A DNA stretch of 17,223 bases from UBA9732 sp963615565 (GCA_963615565.1 CAVEGR010000065.1:1-17223); one strand, 5' to 3'. Shown: positions 1 to 8,402, counted from the first letter of the stretch. The notes: generated by a model not told the origin, from the sequence alone. Program-made: numbers and translations.

Positions 1-138
1 CGAGATAAAAGGCATTTTCTGAAAACTGAAATAATACTTTGTGTATTATGAAGTTTGAAGAAATGCTCTTTTAGCCGGAAAGGCAAAGCCAAGATTCATG
101 AAGGCAGTTTTGCAAAAACCTCAATATCGGAGTAAAAC
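1..138. other. Leader region upstream of thyA, no gene seen
   Basis: No convincing coding frame is present. Bases 31-49 form a perfect 7-bp inverted repeat (ATAATAC, 5-base spacer, GTATTAT), which could be an operator or overlap a -10 box. Bases 108-122 carry TTTTGCAAAAACCTC, the conserved half of a palindrome found at several other places in the window. GGAG at about 129-132 is the ribosome binding site of thyA. I could not identify a confident -35/-10 pair or a riboswitch; the operon promoter may lie upstream of the window. Confidence 0.4.
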
Positions 139-969
139 ATGAGCAGAGCAGATAAAATATTTGTGGAAAATATTAAAGATATCTTGGAAAATGGGTTTTC
201 GGATGCGAACCTAGAGGTGCGACCACATTGGAGTGATGGCACGCCTGCTCATACAATTAAGAAGTTTGGTGTTGTGAATAGATATAATTTGCAAGAAGAG
301 TTCCCTATTCTGACAATTAGACGCACGTATATGAAATCTGCCATTGATGAGCTTTTGTGGATTTGGCAGAAGAAATCGAACAAGATTAGCGAGCTAAAGT
401 CGCATGTTTGGGATAGCTGGGCAGATGAAAATGGCACCATTGGTAAGGCTTATGGGTATCAGTTGGGAATCAAGCATAAGTATGCAGAAGGCGAGTTTGA
501 CCAAGTGGACAGGGTTTTGTATGACCTGAAGCATAATCCACAAAGCCGCAGAATTCTTACGAATATCTATAATTTTGAAGACTTGCATGAGATGAGACTG
601 TATCCGTGTGCTTATTCAATGACCTTCAATGTTAGTGGAAATGTGCTTAATGGAATTCTGAATCAGAGATCTCAGGATATGCTTACTGCAAATAACTGGA
701 ATTTGGTGCAATATAGCGTGCTCTTATATATGATGGCTCAAGTAAGTGGCCTTGTTCCGGGCGAGATTGTTCATGTAATTGCAGATGCTCATATTTATGA
801 TAGGCATATTCCAATTGTAAAAGAGATAATTGAACATGAGCAGTATCCGGCACCTAAATTTACCTTAAAAAAAGATAAAATGGATTTCTATAGTTTCACT
901 GCAGATGACTTCAAACTGGAAAATTATCAGTACTGCAAGAAGAAATACGATATCCCAGTAGCCATTTAA
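139..969 (+). CDS. thyA: Thymidylate synthase ThyA (clostridial/Bacillus-type variant)
   Basis: It methylates dUMP to dTMP using 5,10-methylenetetrahydrofolate and releases dihydrofolate; cytosolic homodimer. The 276 residues match the usual length. Visible signatures are SDGTPAH near residues 32-38, ELLWIW at 71-76, the phosphate-binding SRR at 136-138, catalytic Cys157 in LYPCAY, RSQD at 177-180, the dUMP-contacting Asn188 and the DAHIY motif at 216-220. The loop before Asn188 reads TANNW rather than the LGLPF of E. coli ThyA. From memory, this is the form seen in Clostridia and related anaerobes, so it is a family variant rather than decay. The ATG follows a GGAG site. The DHFR-fusion gene starts 28 bases downstream, so ThyA's dihydrofolate product would be reduced by its neighbour. 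Confidence 0.96.
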   Translation: MSRADKIFVENIKDILENGFSDANLEVRPHWSDGTPAHTIKKFGVVNRYNLQEEFPILTIRRTYMKSAIDELLWIWQKKSNKISELKSHVWDSWADENGTIGKAYGYQLGIKHKYAEGEFDQVDRVLYDLKHNPQSRRILTNIYNFEDLHEMRLYPCAYSMTFNVSGNVLNGILNQRSQDMLTANNWNLVQYSVLLYMMAQVSGLVPGEIVHVIADAHIYDRHIPIVKEIIEHEQYPAPKFTLKKDKMDFYSFTADDFKLENYQYCKKKYDIPVAI

Positions 970-997
970 TAGGCAAAAGAATTGGAGGAAACACGCA

Positions 998-2479
998 ATG
1001 CAGGCTATTCTTCACTGTGATAATAAATGGGGCATAGGCAAAGGCAACGATCTTATGTTTAGGCTTCCTAAAGATATGAAATTCTTTAAAACCCAGACCA
1101 CAGGTAAAGTTGTTGTTATGGGTTCTAATACTCTTTTGTCTTTTCCAAACGGCAAGCCTTTGAAAAACAGAACCAATATTGTGCTTTGGCCAAACTGTCC
1201 AGAAGCAAAAGAAAGAGCAGTAAGAGATGGTTTTATCTTGATTGAATCTCTAGCAGATTTAGCTTTTGAGATTGCAAAATATCCTTCAAATGATGTTTTT
1301 GTAATTGGTGGAGCTATGATGTACCACACATTGCTTCCCTATTGCAATAAAGTTCTTCTAACAAAAGTTAAAGAAGATGGCAATGCTCAAGTTTTCTTTG
1401 ACAACCTAGATGAGCTTTCAAATTGGAACCAGATATACGCTTCAGAAGAACAGGAAGATAATGGTCATATAATTCAATTTACTACATACCAGAATAATTC
1501 TGTTAAAAGCATTGCATCACTTGCTTTTGATGCTGCGTTACAAGAGATCAAAAGCTTTGATACAATCATTATTCACCGTCATACAAAACCAGATGGCGAT
1601 GCTATGGGAAGCCAAATTGGACTTAAGAATATCATTAAAGCAAATTTTCCTCAGAAGAAAGTTTATGTGGTTGGGGATATATCACCCCGCCTAGCTTTCA
1701 TGAAAGATTCACAAATGGATATAACTGCAGATAATACATATGACAATGCTCTTGCAATTATTTTAGACAGCTCTGCAACTTCACTTATAAGTGACACAAG
1801 GTACAAGTTAGCAACAAGACGTCTCTCTTTTGACCATCATCTCTTTTGTGAGAAATTTGCTGATTTTGCAGTGATGGATCCTTCTTATGAAAGTTGCTGT
1901 GGGCTAATTACAGATTTTGCACGGAAATGTTCTCTTGATGTCCCAGATCTTGCAGCTGAAGCACTTTTTACGGGTATGGTCACGGATTCAGGCCGTTTTA
2001 AGTATGACAGTACTAGTTCTAGAACATTTGAATTGGCAGCTTTTTTAAAGAAAAAAAGTTTTGATACTTCTACAATTTACAATAATCTTTATGCAGAAGA
2101 TTTTGATTTTACACTCAAAAAAGCCAAGTTTATTCTTAAGATAAAGTTTACAAAAAATAATGTTGCTTATATCTACAGCACATGGGAAGAACTAAAAGAA
2201 CTTAATCTTGATCCAATAAGTGCAGCAAGAGCATATGTAAATGTTATGTCAGATATCAAAGGTGTAGATATTTGGGTAAACTTTGCAGAAAGCTCCCCAA
2301 ATGGAGATAAAAGCAGTAGCGTTGTATGCGAACTTAGGTCTTCAAAATTCAATATAAACCCAATAGCTGTAAAATATGGCGGTGGAGGCCATGCAAAAGC
2401 TAGTGGTGCAACGGTCAAAGATAAAGCAACTGCAATGCAAATGCTTGAAGATTTAGATAAAATGAGCCTTCCACAATGA
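998..2479 (+). CDS. folA: Dihydrofolate reductase fused to a DHH/DHHA1 phosphoesterase
   Basis: A single uninterrupted 493-residue frame carries two enzymes. Residues 1-163 are a DHFR: GIGKGN at 12-17, LPKDMKFF with the folate-binding Asp26, Thr45, Arg58 in the PLKNR segment, and the IGGA cofactor motif at 103-106. The usual MGRxT is MGSNT, so the NADPH-contacting Arg is Ser43 here, and the Trp before it in the folate site is Phe21. Residues about 170-493 are an NrnA-like DHH/DHHA1 protein: HTKPDGD with His195, Asp199 and Asp201; Asp257; DHH at 279-281; TDSGRF with Asp330; and GGGGHAKASG at 461-470. The linker is only about ten residues. The ATG has a good GGAGG site. DHFR would recycle the dihydrofolate made by ThyA; the DHH half probably cleaves pAp or very short RNAs. 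The domains are clear; the joint function is unknown. Confidence 0.93.
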   Translation: MQAILHCDNKWGIGKGNDLMFRLPKDMKFFKTQTTGKVVVMGSNTLLSFPNGKPLKNRTNIVLWPNCPEAKERAVRDGFILIESLADLAFEIAKYPSNDVFVIGGAMMYHTLLPYCNKVLLTKVKEDGNAQVFFDNLDELSNWNQIYASEEQEDNGHIIQFTTYQNNSVKSIASLAFDAALQEIKSFDTIIIHRHTKPDGDAMGSQIGLKNIIKANFPQKKVYVVGDISPRLAFMKDSQMDITADNTYDNALAIILDSSATSLISDTRYKLATRRLSFDHHLFCEKFADFAVMDPSYESCCGLITDFARKCSLDVPDLAAEALFTGMVTDSGRFKYDSTSSRTFELAAFLKKKSFDTSTIYNNLYAEDFDFTLKKAKFILKIKFTKNNVAYIYSTWEELKELNLDPISAARAYVNVMSDIKGVDIWVNFAESSPNGDKSSSVVCELRSSKFNINPIAVKYGGGGHAKASGATVKDKATAMQMLEDLDKMSLPQ

Positions 2480-2555
2480 GTCTTTTAAAATAAATCTTTC
2501 ACAATGAGTCTTTCACAAAAAATGTAAGTAAAATGAAAAAAAGGGAGAGAACAAA

Positions 2556-3539
2556 ATGATAGAATCTAACGCAAAAGTTGCAATATTAGAAAAAATAAAA
2601 CAATACAACAAAATCATCATCTCAAGACATGTTCGTCCAGATGGAGATGCAATTGGCTCTACAAAGGGTCTTTGCGCATCACTAAAACTTTCTTTTCCAA
2701 GCAAAGACATACGTGTTATTAATGATGACAGCTCTGAATATTTAGCCTTTTTGGGATCGGAAGATGAACAGGTTCCGGATTGCTTTTATGATGACACCCT
2801 TGCAATTGTTTTAGACACAGCAACATTTGACAGAATTTCTAACAACAAGATTAAATTAGCAAAAGAAATTGTAAAAATTGACCATCACATTGAAGTTGAA
2901 TCCTATGGCGCAATTTCTTGGGTTGAAGCTGAACGGTCATCTGTATGTGAAATGGTTGCAGATTTTCTTTACACATACAAAGACGAATTAAAATGCAACA
3001 CAGAAGTTGCAACCTACATATTCACCGGCATGGTCACAGACTCCGGACGTTTTAGATTCAAAGAAACAAACAGCGAAACCTTCAGACTTGCAGGTTGGCT
3101 AATTGGTTTTGGAATTGACACAGAAACACTGTATGCACACCTATATCTAGAAGACTACAATTTTTACAAATTCAAGGCTTGCATACTTGAAAACATGAAC
3201 ATCACATTGCACGGCGTAGCATACACATATGTAGACAAGGCCATGCAAGAGCACTTTAACCTCACCAGAGAGCAAGCTAGCGACTCTGTTTCCTTCATGG
3301 ACAAAATCAAAGGCAGCTTAATTTGGCTTGCCTTCATTGAAAATCCCGATACCTCTGTCCGTGTCAGACTGAGATCAAGATTTGTAACAATCAATAAGCT
3401 TGCAGAAAAATATCACGGAGGTGGACATGCTTGTGCCTCTGGTGCTACAGTTTACAGCCCTGAAGAAATGCAAAATCTAATAAATGATGCAGATGCATTA
3501 CTTGCTTCTTATAAAGCAAACAATGAAGGTTGGTTATAA
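2556..3539 (+). CDS. nrnA: DHH/DHHA1 family phosphoesterase, NrnA-like (nanoRNase / pAp phosphatase)
   Basis: This family removes 5'-mononucleotides from oligonucleotides two to five bases long and dephosphorylates pAp; some members cleave pGpG or pApA. The 327 residues are close to the usual NrnA length. The DHH domain shows HVRPDGD (His25, Asp29, Asp31), LDTATFDR with Asp87, DHH at 109-111 and TDSGRF with Asp162, so all metal ligands are kept. The DHHA1 domain ends with the substrate-binding GGGHACASGA at 288-297. It is clearly a paralogue of the C-terminal part of the preceding fusion gene and has no DHFR portion. GGGAGAG ends seven bases before the ATG. Its stop codon directly abuts the surE start. 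Whether it prefers pAp, nanoRNA or a cyclic-dinucleotide product cannot be read from the sequence. Confidence 0.92.
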   Translation: MIESNAKVAILEKIKQYNKIIISRHVRPDGDAIGSTKGLCASLKLSFPSKDIRVINDDSSEYLAFLGSEDEQVPDCFYDDTLAIVLDTATFDRISNNKIKLAKEIVKIDHHIEVESYGAISWVEAERSSVCEMVADFLYTYKDELKCNTEVATYIFTGMVTDSGRFRFKETNSETFRLAGWLIGFGIDTETLYAHLYLEDYNFYKFKACILENMNITLHGVAYTYVDKAMQEHFNLTREQASDSVSFMDKIKGSLIWLAFIENPDTSVRVRLRSRFVTINKLAEKYHGGGHACASGATVYSPEEMQNLINDADALLASYKANNEGWL

Positions 3540-4274
3540 ATGAATATTTTAATTACAAATGATGATGGATATAAATCAGAAGGACTGATTATTTTAGCCC
3601 AATGGGCAAAGAAGTTAGGCAATGTCACAGTAGCTGCTCCAAAGACAGAACAAAGTGGAAAAAGCCATAGCATTGAATTACACAAACCATATGAGGCCAA
3701 GAAGGTTGAAGTGTTAGATGGCATTGATTGGTACTATGTAGACTCAACTCCAGCAGATTGCGTTAGATTTGGTTTTAATGGCCTAAAACGCAACTATGAT
3801 ATGGTTTTTTCAGGCATTAACCGCGGATTGAACCTTGGTGAAGACATTTCTTACTCTGGAACAGTTGGTGCAATCTTTGAAGCAGCCTACATGGGCGTGA
3901 AGGCTTTAGCATTCTCTACAGACCCAGAATCCTTTGAGGCTGCAAAAGAGAATTTAGATAAGGTTTATACCTTTATCACTCAAAACAAGCTATTTAAGTA
4001 CAACGATATTTACAATATCAACATTCCACTTGTTCCACATAATGAAATTCTTGTAACAAAGCAAGGTGGTCCTTACTTTAAAGACAGGTTCCATCATATT
4101 GGAAATGATGTATATGAGGTTGAAGGTTATTCTGTTTATAAGGGAGCTGAAAATTACAGTGAAGATTTAGATGCAACACTTGATGGATACATCTCAATTT
4201 CTCCTCTTACAGCTTCAAGCAATTGCGACTATGCTTTTGACGCAATAAAGCATCTGAATCCCAAAATTAACTAA
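3540..4274 (+). CDS. surE: 5'-nucleotidase SurE
   Basis: SurE hydrolyses 5'- and 3'-mononucleotides to nucleosides and also has exopolyphosphatase activity in characterised members; it is metal-dependent and cytosolic. The 244 residues match the family. ITNDDGY at 5-11 gives metal ligands Asp8 and Asp9, the QSGKS segment supplies Ser39, SGIN at 91-94 supplies Asn94, and YSGTVGA at 105-111 is the family signature. The ATG begins on the base after the previous gene's TAA, and an AAGG lies about ten bases upstream inside that gene, which suggests translational coupling. Downstream of oligonucleotide-cleaving DHH enzymes it would be the last step to nucleosides. It converges on rlmB with about 35 bases between them. 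Confidence 0.95.
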   Translation: MNILITNDDGYKSEGLIILAQWAKKLGNVTVAAPKTEQSGKSHSIELHKPYEAKKVEVLDGIDWYYVDSTPADCVRFGFNGLKRNYDMVFSGINRGLNLGEDISYSGTVGAIFEAAYMGVKALAFSTDPESFEAAKENLDKVYTFITQNKLFKYNDIYNINIPLVPHNEILVTKQGGPYFKDRFHHIGNDVYEVEGYSVYKGAENYSEDLDATLDGYISISPLTASSNCDYAFDAIKHLNPKIN

Positions 4275-4309
4275 GGGTTTTGCAATAGACCCTAAAAACC
4301 TCTTCAACC

Positions 4310-5074
4310 CTATTCTGGGACCTCTACTGGATGATTTCTGCGGTACTCATACATAAGAATACCTGCAGCAACAGAGACGTTAAGAGAATCAATATGTCCA
4401 CTCATTGGAATAGATACCATTTGGTCGCATTTAGCTCTCACAAGAGTTCTAACACCGCTGCCTTCACTTCCCATGACAATGACTGTGCGGTTAGAAAAAT
4501 CCATGTTGTAGGAGTTGTTTCCATTCATATCTGCACCATAAACCCAAAAGCCATATTCTTTTAGAACATCTAATTCTCTTGCCAAGTTGGTTACAGTTGA
4601 CATTGTGACATATTGAGCTGCTCCAGAAGAGATTCTTATAACAGTCTCATTAGCACTAGCACTTCTTCTTTCAGGAACAATAATAAGAGCAGCAGAGAAT
4701 TGATCTGCACTTCTAAGGATAGCACCAAGGTTATGAGGGTCTGTAATCTCATCAAGAGCCAAAACTAAAGCACTATCTTCCTCTTTTAGGCTATCACAGA
4801 AATCTCTTACAGAAACTTCTTTAATTCTTCCGCCTTGGCTTGAGGCTGACCTGGCACCAAGATCAAGGACAGCACCCCTGTGATTTGTATTTCCAGCAAG
4901 CTTTGCAAGTTCTGTCTCGCTTACTTTCTTCACAGCGGTTTTGCCGTTTGCAATAGCATCCATCTCTAAAGATGCATTTCTTTTGTCTCCTCTAAGTAAA
5001 TAAAGAGTAGATCCTCTAGAAGCATTCTTCAGAGCTTCTTCAATTGCATGTATTCCTGTAATCTTGGTTCCCAT
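4310..5074 (-). CDS. rlmB: TrmH/SpoU-family 23S rRNA 2'-O-methyltransferase, RlmB-like
   Basis: A SPOUT-class methyltransferase, probably making the 2'-O-methylguanosine of the 23S rRNA peptidyl-transferase region. The N-terminal 80 residues resemble the L30e-like RNA-binding substrate domain, with TGIHAIEEAL and HRGAVLDLG. The catalytic knotted domain has all three motifs: DPHNLGAILRSAD at 112-124, MGSEGSGV at 201-208 and SLNVSVAAGI at 230-239. I chose the ATG at 5072-5074 (254 residues) over an in-frame TTG six bases upstream, because the AAGGA site is correctly spaced for the ATG but touches the TTG. It lies just downstream of dnaJ on the same strand with a gap of about 16 bases, so it may be co-transcribed. 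A tRNA-specific TrmH is the main alternative. Confidence 0.9.
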   Translation of the reverse strand: MGTKITGIHAIEEALKNASRGSTLYLLRGDKRNASLEMDAIANGKTAVKKVSETELAKLAGNTNHRGAVLDLGARSASSQGGRIKEVSVRDFCDSLKEEDSALVLALDEITDPHNLGAILRSADQFSAALIIVPERRSASANETVIRISSGAAQYVTMSTVTNLARELDVLKEYGFWVYGADMNGNNSYNMDFSNRTVIVMGSEGSGVRTLVRAKCDQMVSIPMSGHIDSLNVSVAAGILMYEYRRNHPVEVPE

Positions 5075-5090
5075 AATCAATCCTTATATT

Positions 5091-6221
5091 CTAGTCATTC
5101 TCAAAAGGCACTGGATTTGGTGCTGAATTCTCTCCAAGAGTATCGGAAAGCTCCTTCATAAGCTGTTTTGCTTTTATTCCTAAGCGTTTTGGAGTCTCAA
5201 TTTGGAATTTGATATACATATCTCCCATTGAAGTACTCTTATACCTTGGAAGGCCTTGACCTTTGACTCTGATAATCTTTCCATTCTGAACACCAGCTGG
5301 AATACTTACTTTTATGGTTTGTCCCATGAGGTTCTTAACCTCAATATCAAGACCAAGAGCTGCTTGAGTCATTGAAATTGGAATTTGAACAAATAAATCT
5401 TCATTTTGTCTAACGAAATACTTGTGAGGTCTGATATTTACTCTTACATACAAATCTCCAGGGGGTGCATTGTTTTGTCCTGCATTACCCATTTGTGGAA
5501 TAACAATATCAGCACCATTCTCAATTCCGGCAGGAATTTTAATCTTTAAAGTCTGACTCTTTCTTACTGTACCACTGCCCTTACAAACTGGACATGGATC
5601 AGAAATAACAACACCACGTCCACCACAAGTTGGACAAGTTCTTGCCATTGAGAAGAAGCCACTAGACTGCCTAATTTGACCAGCACCACCACAAGTTGGA
5701 CAAGGCTGAGAGGAAGTTGTTCCTTTTGAAGAACCTGTCCCATGACAAGCCTCGCAAGGAATCTGATGGAAATAGGTCATCTCTTTCTTACAGTCACCCA
5801 TTACATCCTGTAAATCCACCTCAATGTTTACTCTAATACTTTGACCTGTTTGTGGTCCGCCCTGAGTTCTTGATCTGAAGGAAGAATTTCCGCCACCTCC
5901 AAATCCAAATAAATCTTCAAATATACTTCCAAAGCCACCAGAGAAGAGATCACTAAAATCTCTGTATGCTGCGCCACCAAAACCTTGTGAATTATCAACT
6001 CCAGCAAAACCATAGCTATCATAGTTTTTACGCTTGGTATCATCCGACAATACTTCGTAAGCTTCAGTAGCTTCCTTAAAACGTTCCTCAGCGGCTTTAT
6101 CGCCAGGATTTTTGTCTGGATGGTTCTCTATGGCAAGCTTTCTATATGCCTTTTTAATTTCTTCTTTTGTTGCTGTCTTGGAAACTCCAAGAACTTCGTA
6201 ATAATCTCTTTTATCAGCCAC
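5091..6221 (-). CDS. dnaJ: Co-chaperone DnaJ (Hsp40)
   Basis: It stimulates the DnaK ATPase and delivers unfolded clients. This is a full-length type I DnaJ of 376 residues. The J domain at 1-70 has the essential HPD at 34-36. A Gly/Phe-rich segment spans about 71-125. The zinc-binding domain has four CxxCxGxG repeats with Cys pairs 156/159, 174/177, 196/199 and 210/213. The C-terminal substrate domains follow. The start is GTG, supported by a GAGAGGG site seven bases upstream and by the standard N-terminus MADKRDYYEVLG; the nearby ATG is out of frame. It follows dnaK on the same strand, but a strong intrinsic terminator separates them, so it needs read-through or its own promoter. A weak candidate pair (TTGAGC, 17 bases, TAAGTT) lies in the gap. 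Confidence 0.97.
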   Translation of the reverse strand: MADKRDYYEVLGVSKTATKEEIKKAYRKLAIENHPDKNPGDKAAEERFKEATEAYEVLSDDTKRKNYDSYGFAGVDNSQGFGGAAYRDFSDLFSGGFGSIFEDLFGFGGGGNSSFRSRTQGGPQTGQSIRVNIEVDLQDVMGDCKKEMTYFHQIPCEACHGTGSSKGTTSSQPCPTCGGAGQIRQSSGFFSMARTCPTCGGRGVVISDPCPVCKGSGTVRKSQTLKIKIPAGIENGADIVIPQMGNAGQNNAPPGDLYVRVNIRPHKYFVRQNEDLFVQIPISMTQAALGLDIEVKNLMGQTIKVSIPAGVQNGKIIRVKGQGLPRYKSTSMGDMYIKFQIETPKRLGIKAKQLMKELSDTLGENSAPNPVPFEND

Positions 6222-6260
6222 GTTTGAACCCTCTCATATAACTTAACAAAAAACAGTACA

Positions 6261-6280
6261 ATGCTCAACAATGCTCAACA
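6261..6280. repeat. Tandem duplication of a 10-base unit in the dnaK-dnaJ gap
   Basis: ATGCTCAACA occurs twice head to tail between the dnaK terminator and the dnaJ ribosome binding site. On the minus strand each copy gives TGTTGAGCAT, which includes a TTGAGC resembling a weak -35 box. It may be a simple slippage duplication or part of a dnaJ promoter. Confidence 0.6.
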
Positions 6281-6285
6281 CTAAA

Positions 6286-6309
6286 ATAGCCGGTCTTGCG
6301 ACCGGCTAT
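6286..6309 (-). terminator. Intrinsic terminator after dnaK
   Basis: A perfect 10-bp stem (ATAGCCGGTC / GACCGGCTAT) with a 4-base loop, much richer in G+C than its surroundings. Read on the minus strand it lies about 20 bases past the dnaK stop, and the stem runs into TTTT just after its last pairs. The T-run is short, so some read-through into dnaJ is plausible; it could set the DnaK:DnaJ ratio. Confidence 0.72.
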
Positions 6310-6330
6310 GTGCTTTTATTGTTGATACGT

Positions 6331-8259
6331 TTAGTTGACTACCTCATAGTCAGCATCATCTGCACCCTGTTGAGGACCATTACCAGCACCTGGTTGTGGA
6401 CCCTGCTCAGGACCGGCACTTGGGCCACCCTGCTGTCCGCCTTGAGGGTTTGTATTCTTATAAATCTCTTCAGCGAGCTTGTAGGAAGCCTGTTGCACTG
6501 CTTCTGTCTTAGCCTTGAGCTCTTCAGCAGTTGCGCTCTGGTTAGCAAGAACCTGTTTGAGGTCAGAAAGAGCAGATTCTACAGCAGCCTTATCAGATGC
6601 ACTAATCTTGTCGCCATAGTCCTTGAGAGCCTTTTCAGTCTGATAGACCATGCTGTCTGCTGTGTTACGTGCATCAACTCTCTCACGTTCCTTCTTATCC
6701 TCTTCAGCATGCATCTCTGCATCCTTAACCATCTTCTCAATTTCACTCTCATCCAAGCCGCTTGAGCTCTGAATCTGAATGCTCTGTTCCTTGCCAGTTC
6801 CAAGGTCCTTTGCAGATACATGAACAATACCGTTTGCATCAATATCAAAGGTAACTTCAATCTGTGGTACTCCTCTTGGAGCAGCTGGAATTCCAACAAG
6901 GTCAAATGTTCCAAGTGTTCTGTTCTGAGAAGCAAGCTCACGCTCACCCTGAAGAACATGAATACTTACAGCAGTCTGGCCATCAGCTGCAGTTGAGAAG
7001 ACCTGGCTCTTTCTTGTAGGAATAGTTGTGTTACGTTCAATAAGTTTTGTTGTAACACCACCAAGTGTCTCAATACCAAGTGAAAGAGGTGTGACATCAA
7101 GAAGAAGAACGTCCTTAACTGATCCACCAAGAATTCCACCCTGAATTGCAGCACCCATTGCAACAACTTCATCTGGGTTAACACCCTTATGAGGTTCCTT
7201 GCCAAAGAGTTCCTTGACAACAGCCTGAACCTTTGGTACACGAGTTGATCCACCAACAAGAATGACTTCATCAATGTCAGAAGCTGAAAGACCAGCATCT
7301 CTGAGAGCGTTTCTACATGGAACCTTTGTTCTCTCAATAAGATCATCAACCATCTGCTCAAATGCAGCTCTTGTAAGAGTCATCTGCAAGTGCTTTGGAC
7401 CTGTTGCATCAGCAGAAATGAATGGCAAATTAATGTCTGTTGAAGTTGAACTTGAAAGCTCAATCTTAGCCTTTTCAGCAGCTTCCTTAAGTCTCTGCAA
7501 TGCCATCTTATCCTTTGAAAGGTCAATGCCTGTGTCTTTCTTGAAGCTTTCAACCATCCACTCAATGATTCTCTGGTCAAAGTTATCTCCACCAAGGTGT
7601 GTATCACCGTTTGTAGACTTAACTTCAAATACTCCATCACCAAGTTCAAGGATTGAAATATCAAATGTACCACCACCAAGGTCGTAGACTGCAATCTTTT
7701 CATCCTTAGAAGAATCCTTACCAAAGCCGTATGCCAAAGCTGCAGCAGTAGGCTCGTTAACAATTCTCTTTACTTCAAGACCTGCAATCTTACCAGCATC
7801 CTTTGTTGCCTGACGCTGTGCATCATTGAAGTATGCAGGAACTGTAATAACAGCTTCTGTAACTGTCTCACCAAGATAATCCTCAGCTGTCTTCTTCATC
7901 TTCTGAAGAATTCTTGCAGAAATCTCTTCTGGGCTATACTCTTTATCTCTAATGACAACTTTAATGGTGTCATTTGGTCCAGAAACAACTTTATAAGGAA
8001 TCATAGAAAGTTCATCTGGAACTTCTCTGTATTTTCTTCCCATAAAACGCTTAATTGAGAAAACTGTATTCTCAGCGTTTGTTACAATTTGGTTCTTTGC
8101 AGGCTGTCCAACAAGACAGTCTCCTTTTGCTGTAAATCCAACAATAGAAGGTGTAGTTCTCTGACCTTCAGAATTAGCCATGACGACTGGTTCGGAACCC
8201 TCCATAACCGCCACGCAGCTGTTTGTTGTTCCAAGGTCAATACCAATGATTTTTCCCAT
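6331..8259 (-). CDS. dnaK: Molecular chaperone DnaK (Hsp70)
   Basis: ATP-driven chaperone that works with DnaJ and GrpE in the cytosol. The 642 residues are the normal length. The ATPase domain (about 1-385) has GIDLGTTNS at 6-14, the VNEPTAAALAYG and DLGGGTFDIS motifs and the adenosine-binding LVGGSTRVPKV. The interdomain linker VLLLDVTPLSLG, substrate-binding domain and helical lid follow. The tail is Gly/Gln/Pro-rich and ends YEVVN instead of the usual EVVD with acidic residues after it. The ATG has an AGGAG site seven bases upstream. An intrinsic terminator follows the gene. A candidate promoter (TTGACG, 17 bases, TAAATT) lies about 70 bases upstream of the start, so dnaK can probably be transcribed separately from grpE. 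Confidence 0.98.
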   Translation of the reverse strand: MGKIIGIDLGTTNSCVAVMEGSEPVVMANSEGQRTTPSIVGFTAKGDCLVGQPAKNQIVTNAENTVFSIKRFMGRKYREVPDELSMIPYKVVSGPNDTIKVVIRDKEYSPEEISARILQKMKKTAEDYLGETVTEAVITVPAYFNDAQRQATKDAGKIAGLEVKRIVNEPTAAALAYGFGKDSSKDEKIAVYDLGGGTFDISILELGDGVFEVKSTNGDTHLGGDNFDQRIIEWMVESFKKDTGIDLSKDKMALQRLKEAAEKAKIELSSSTSTDINLPFISADATGPKHLQMTLTRAAFEQMVDDLIERTKVPCRNALRDAGLSASDIDEVILVGGSTRVPKVQAVVKELFGKEPHKGVNPDEVVAMGAAIQGGILGGSVKDVLLLDVTPLSLGIETLGGVTTKLIERNTTIPTRKSQVFSTAADGQTAVSIHVLQGERELASQNRTLGTFDLVGIPAAPRGVPQIEVTFDIDANGIVHVSAKDLGTGKEQSIQIQSSSGLDESEIEKMVKDAEMHAEEDKKERERVDARNTADSMVYQTEKALKDYGDKISASDKAAVESALSDLKQVLANQSATAEELKAKTEAVQQASYKLAEEIYKNTNPQGGQQGGPSAGPEQGPQPGAGNGPQQGADDADYEVVN

Positions 8260-8334
8260 ATATATGCTCCTAATTTGATAAGTTTCAATTTTAAACTTTC
8301 GTGAACTTTTTCAAGTCCTCGAACGTTCAATGGT

Positions 8335-8363
8335 AATTTACAAATCTCTTGTAAAATCGTCAA
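8335..8363 (-). promoter_or_regulatory. Candidate dnaK promoter
   Basis: On the minus strand TTGACG (8358-8363) is followed after exactly 17 bases by TAAATT (8335-8340). Transcription would start near 8328, giving a leader of about 70 bases. The perfect palindrome GAACGTTC at 8321-8328 falls at the predicted start site and could be an operator. The leader also holds a 6-bp AT hairpin (AAGTTT / AAACTT, 8280-8298) just upstream of the AGGAG site. No CIRCE element (TTAGCACTC-N9-GAGTGCTAA) is present. Confidence 0.5.
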
Positions 8364-8402
8364 ACGAAATGCCAAGAAATGTCGGATTTTGAAAAACCAT
8401 TA

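Noticed and set aside
1..138. Folate (THF) or other riboswitch upstream of thyA
   Set aside because: The short inverted repeats do not match a riboswitch core that I can recognise.
4275..4309. Possible bidirectional terminator between surE and rlmB
   Set aside because: The best stems are five or six pairs with long loops (AGGGT/ACCCT or GGTTTT/AAAACC). It may be a degenerate copy of the dispersed palindrome, but it is not strong enough to annotate.
6331..8259. Truncated DnaK C-terminus (ends EVVN)
   Set aside because: The total length and all domains are normal; the final residues vary between bacterial DnaK proteins.
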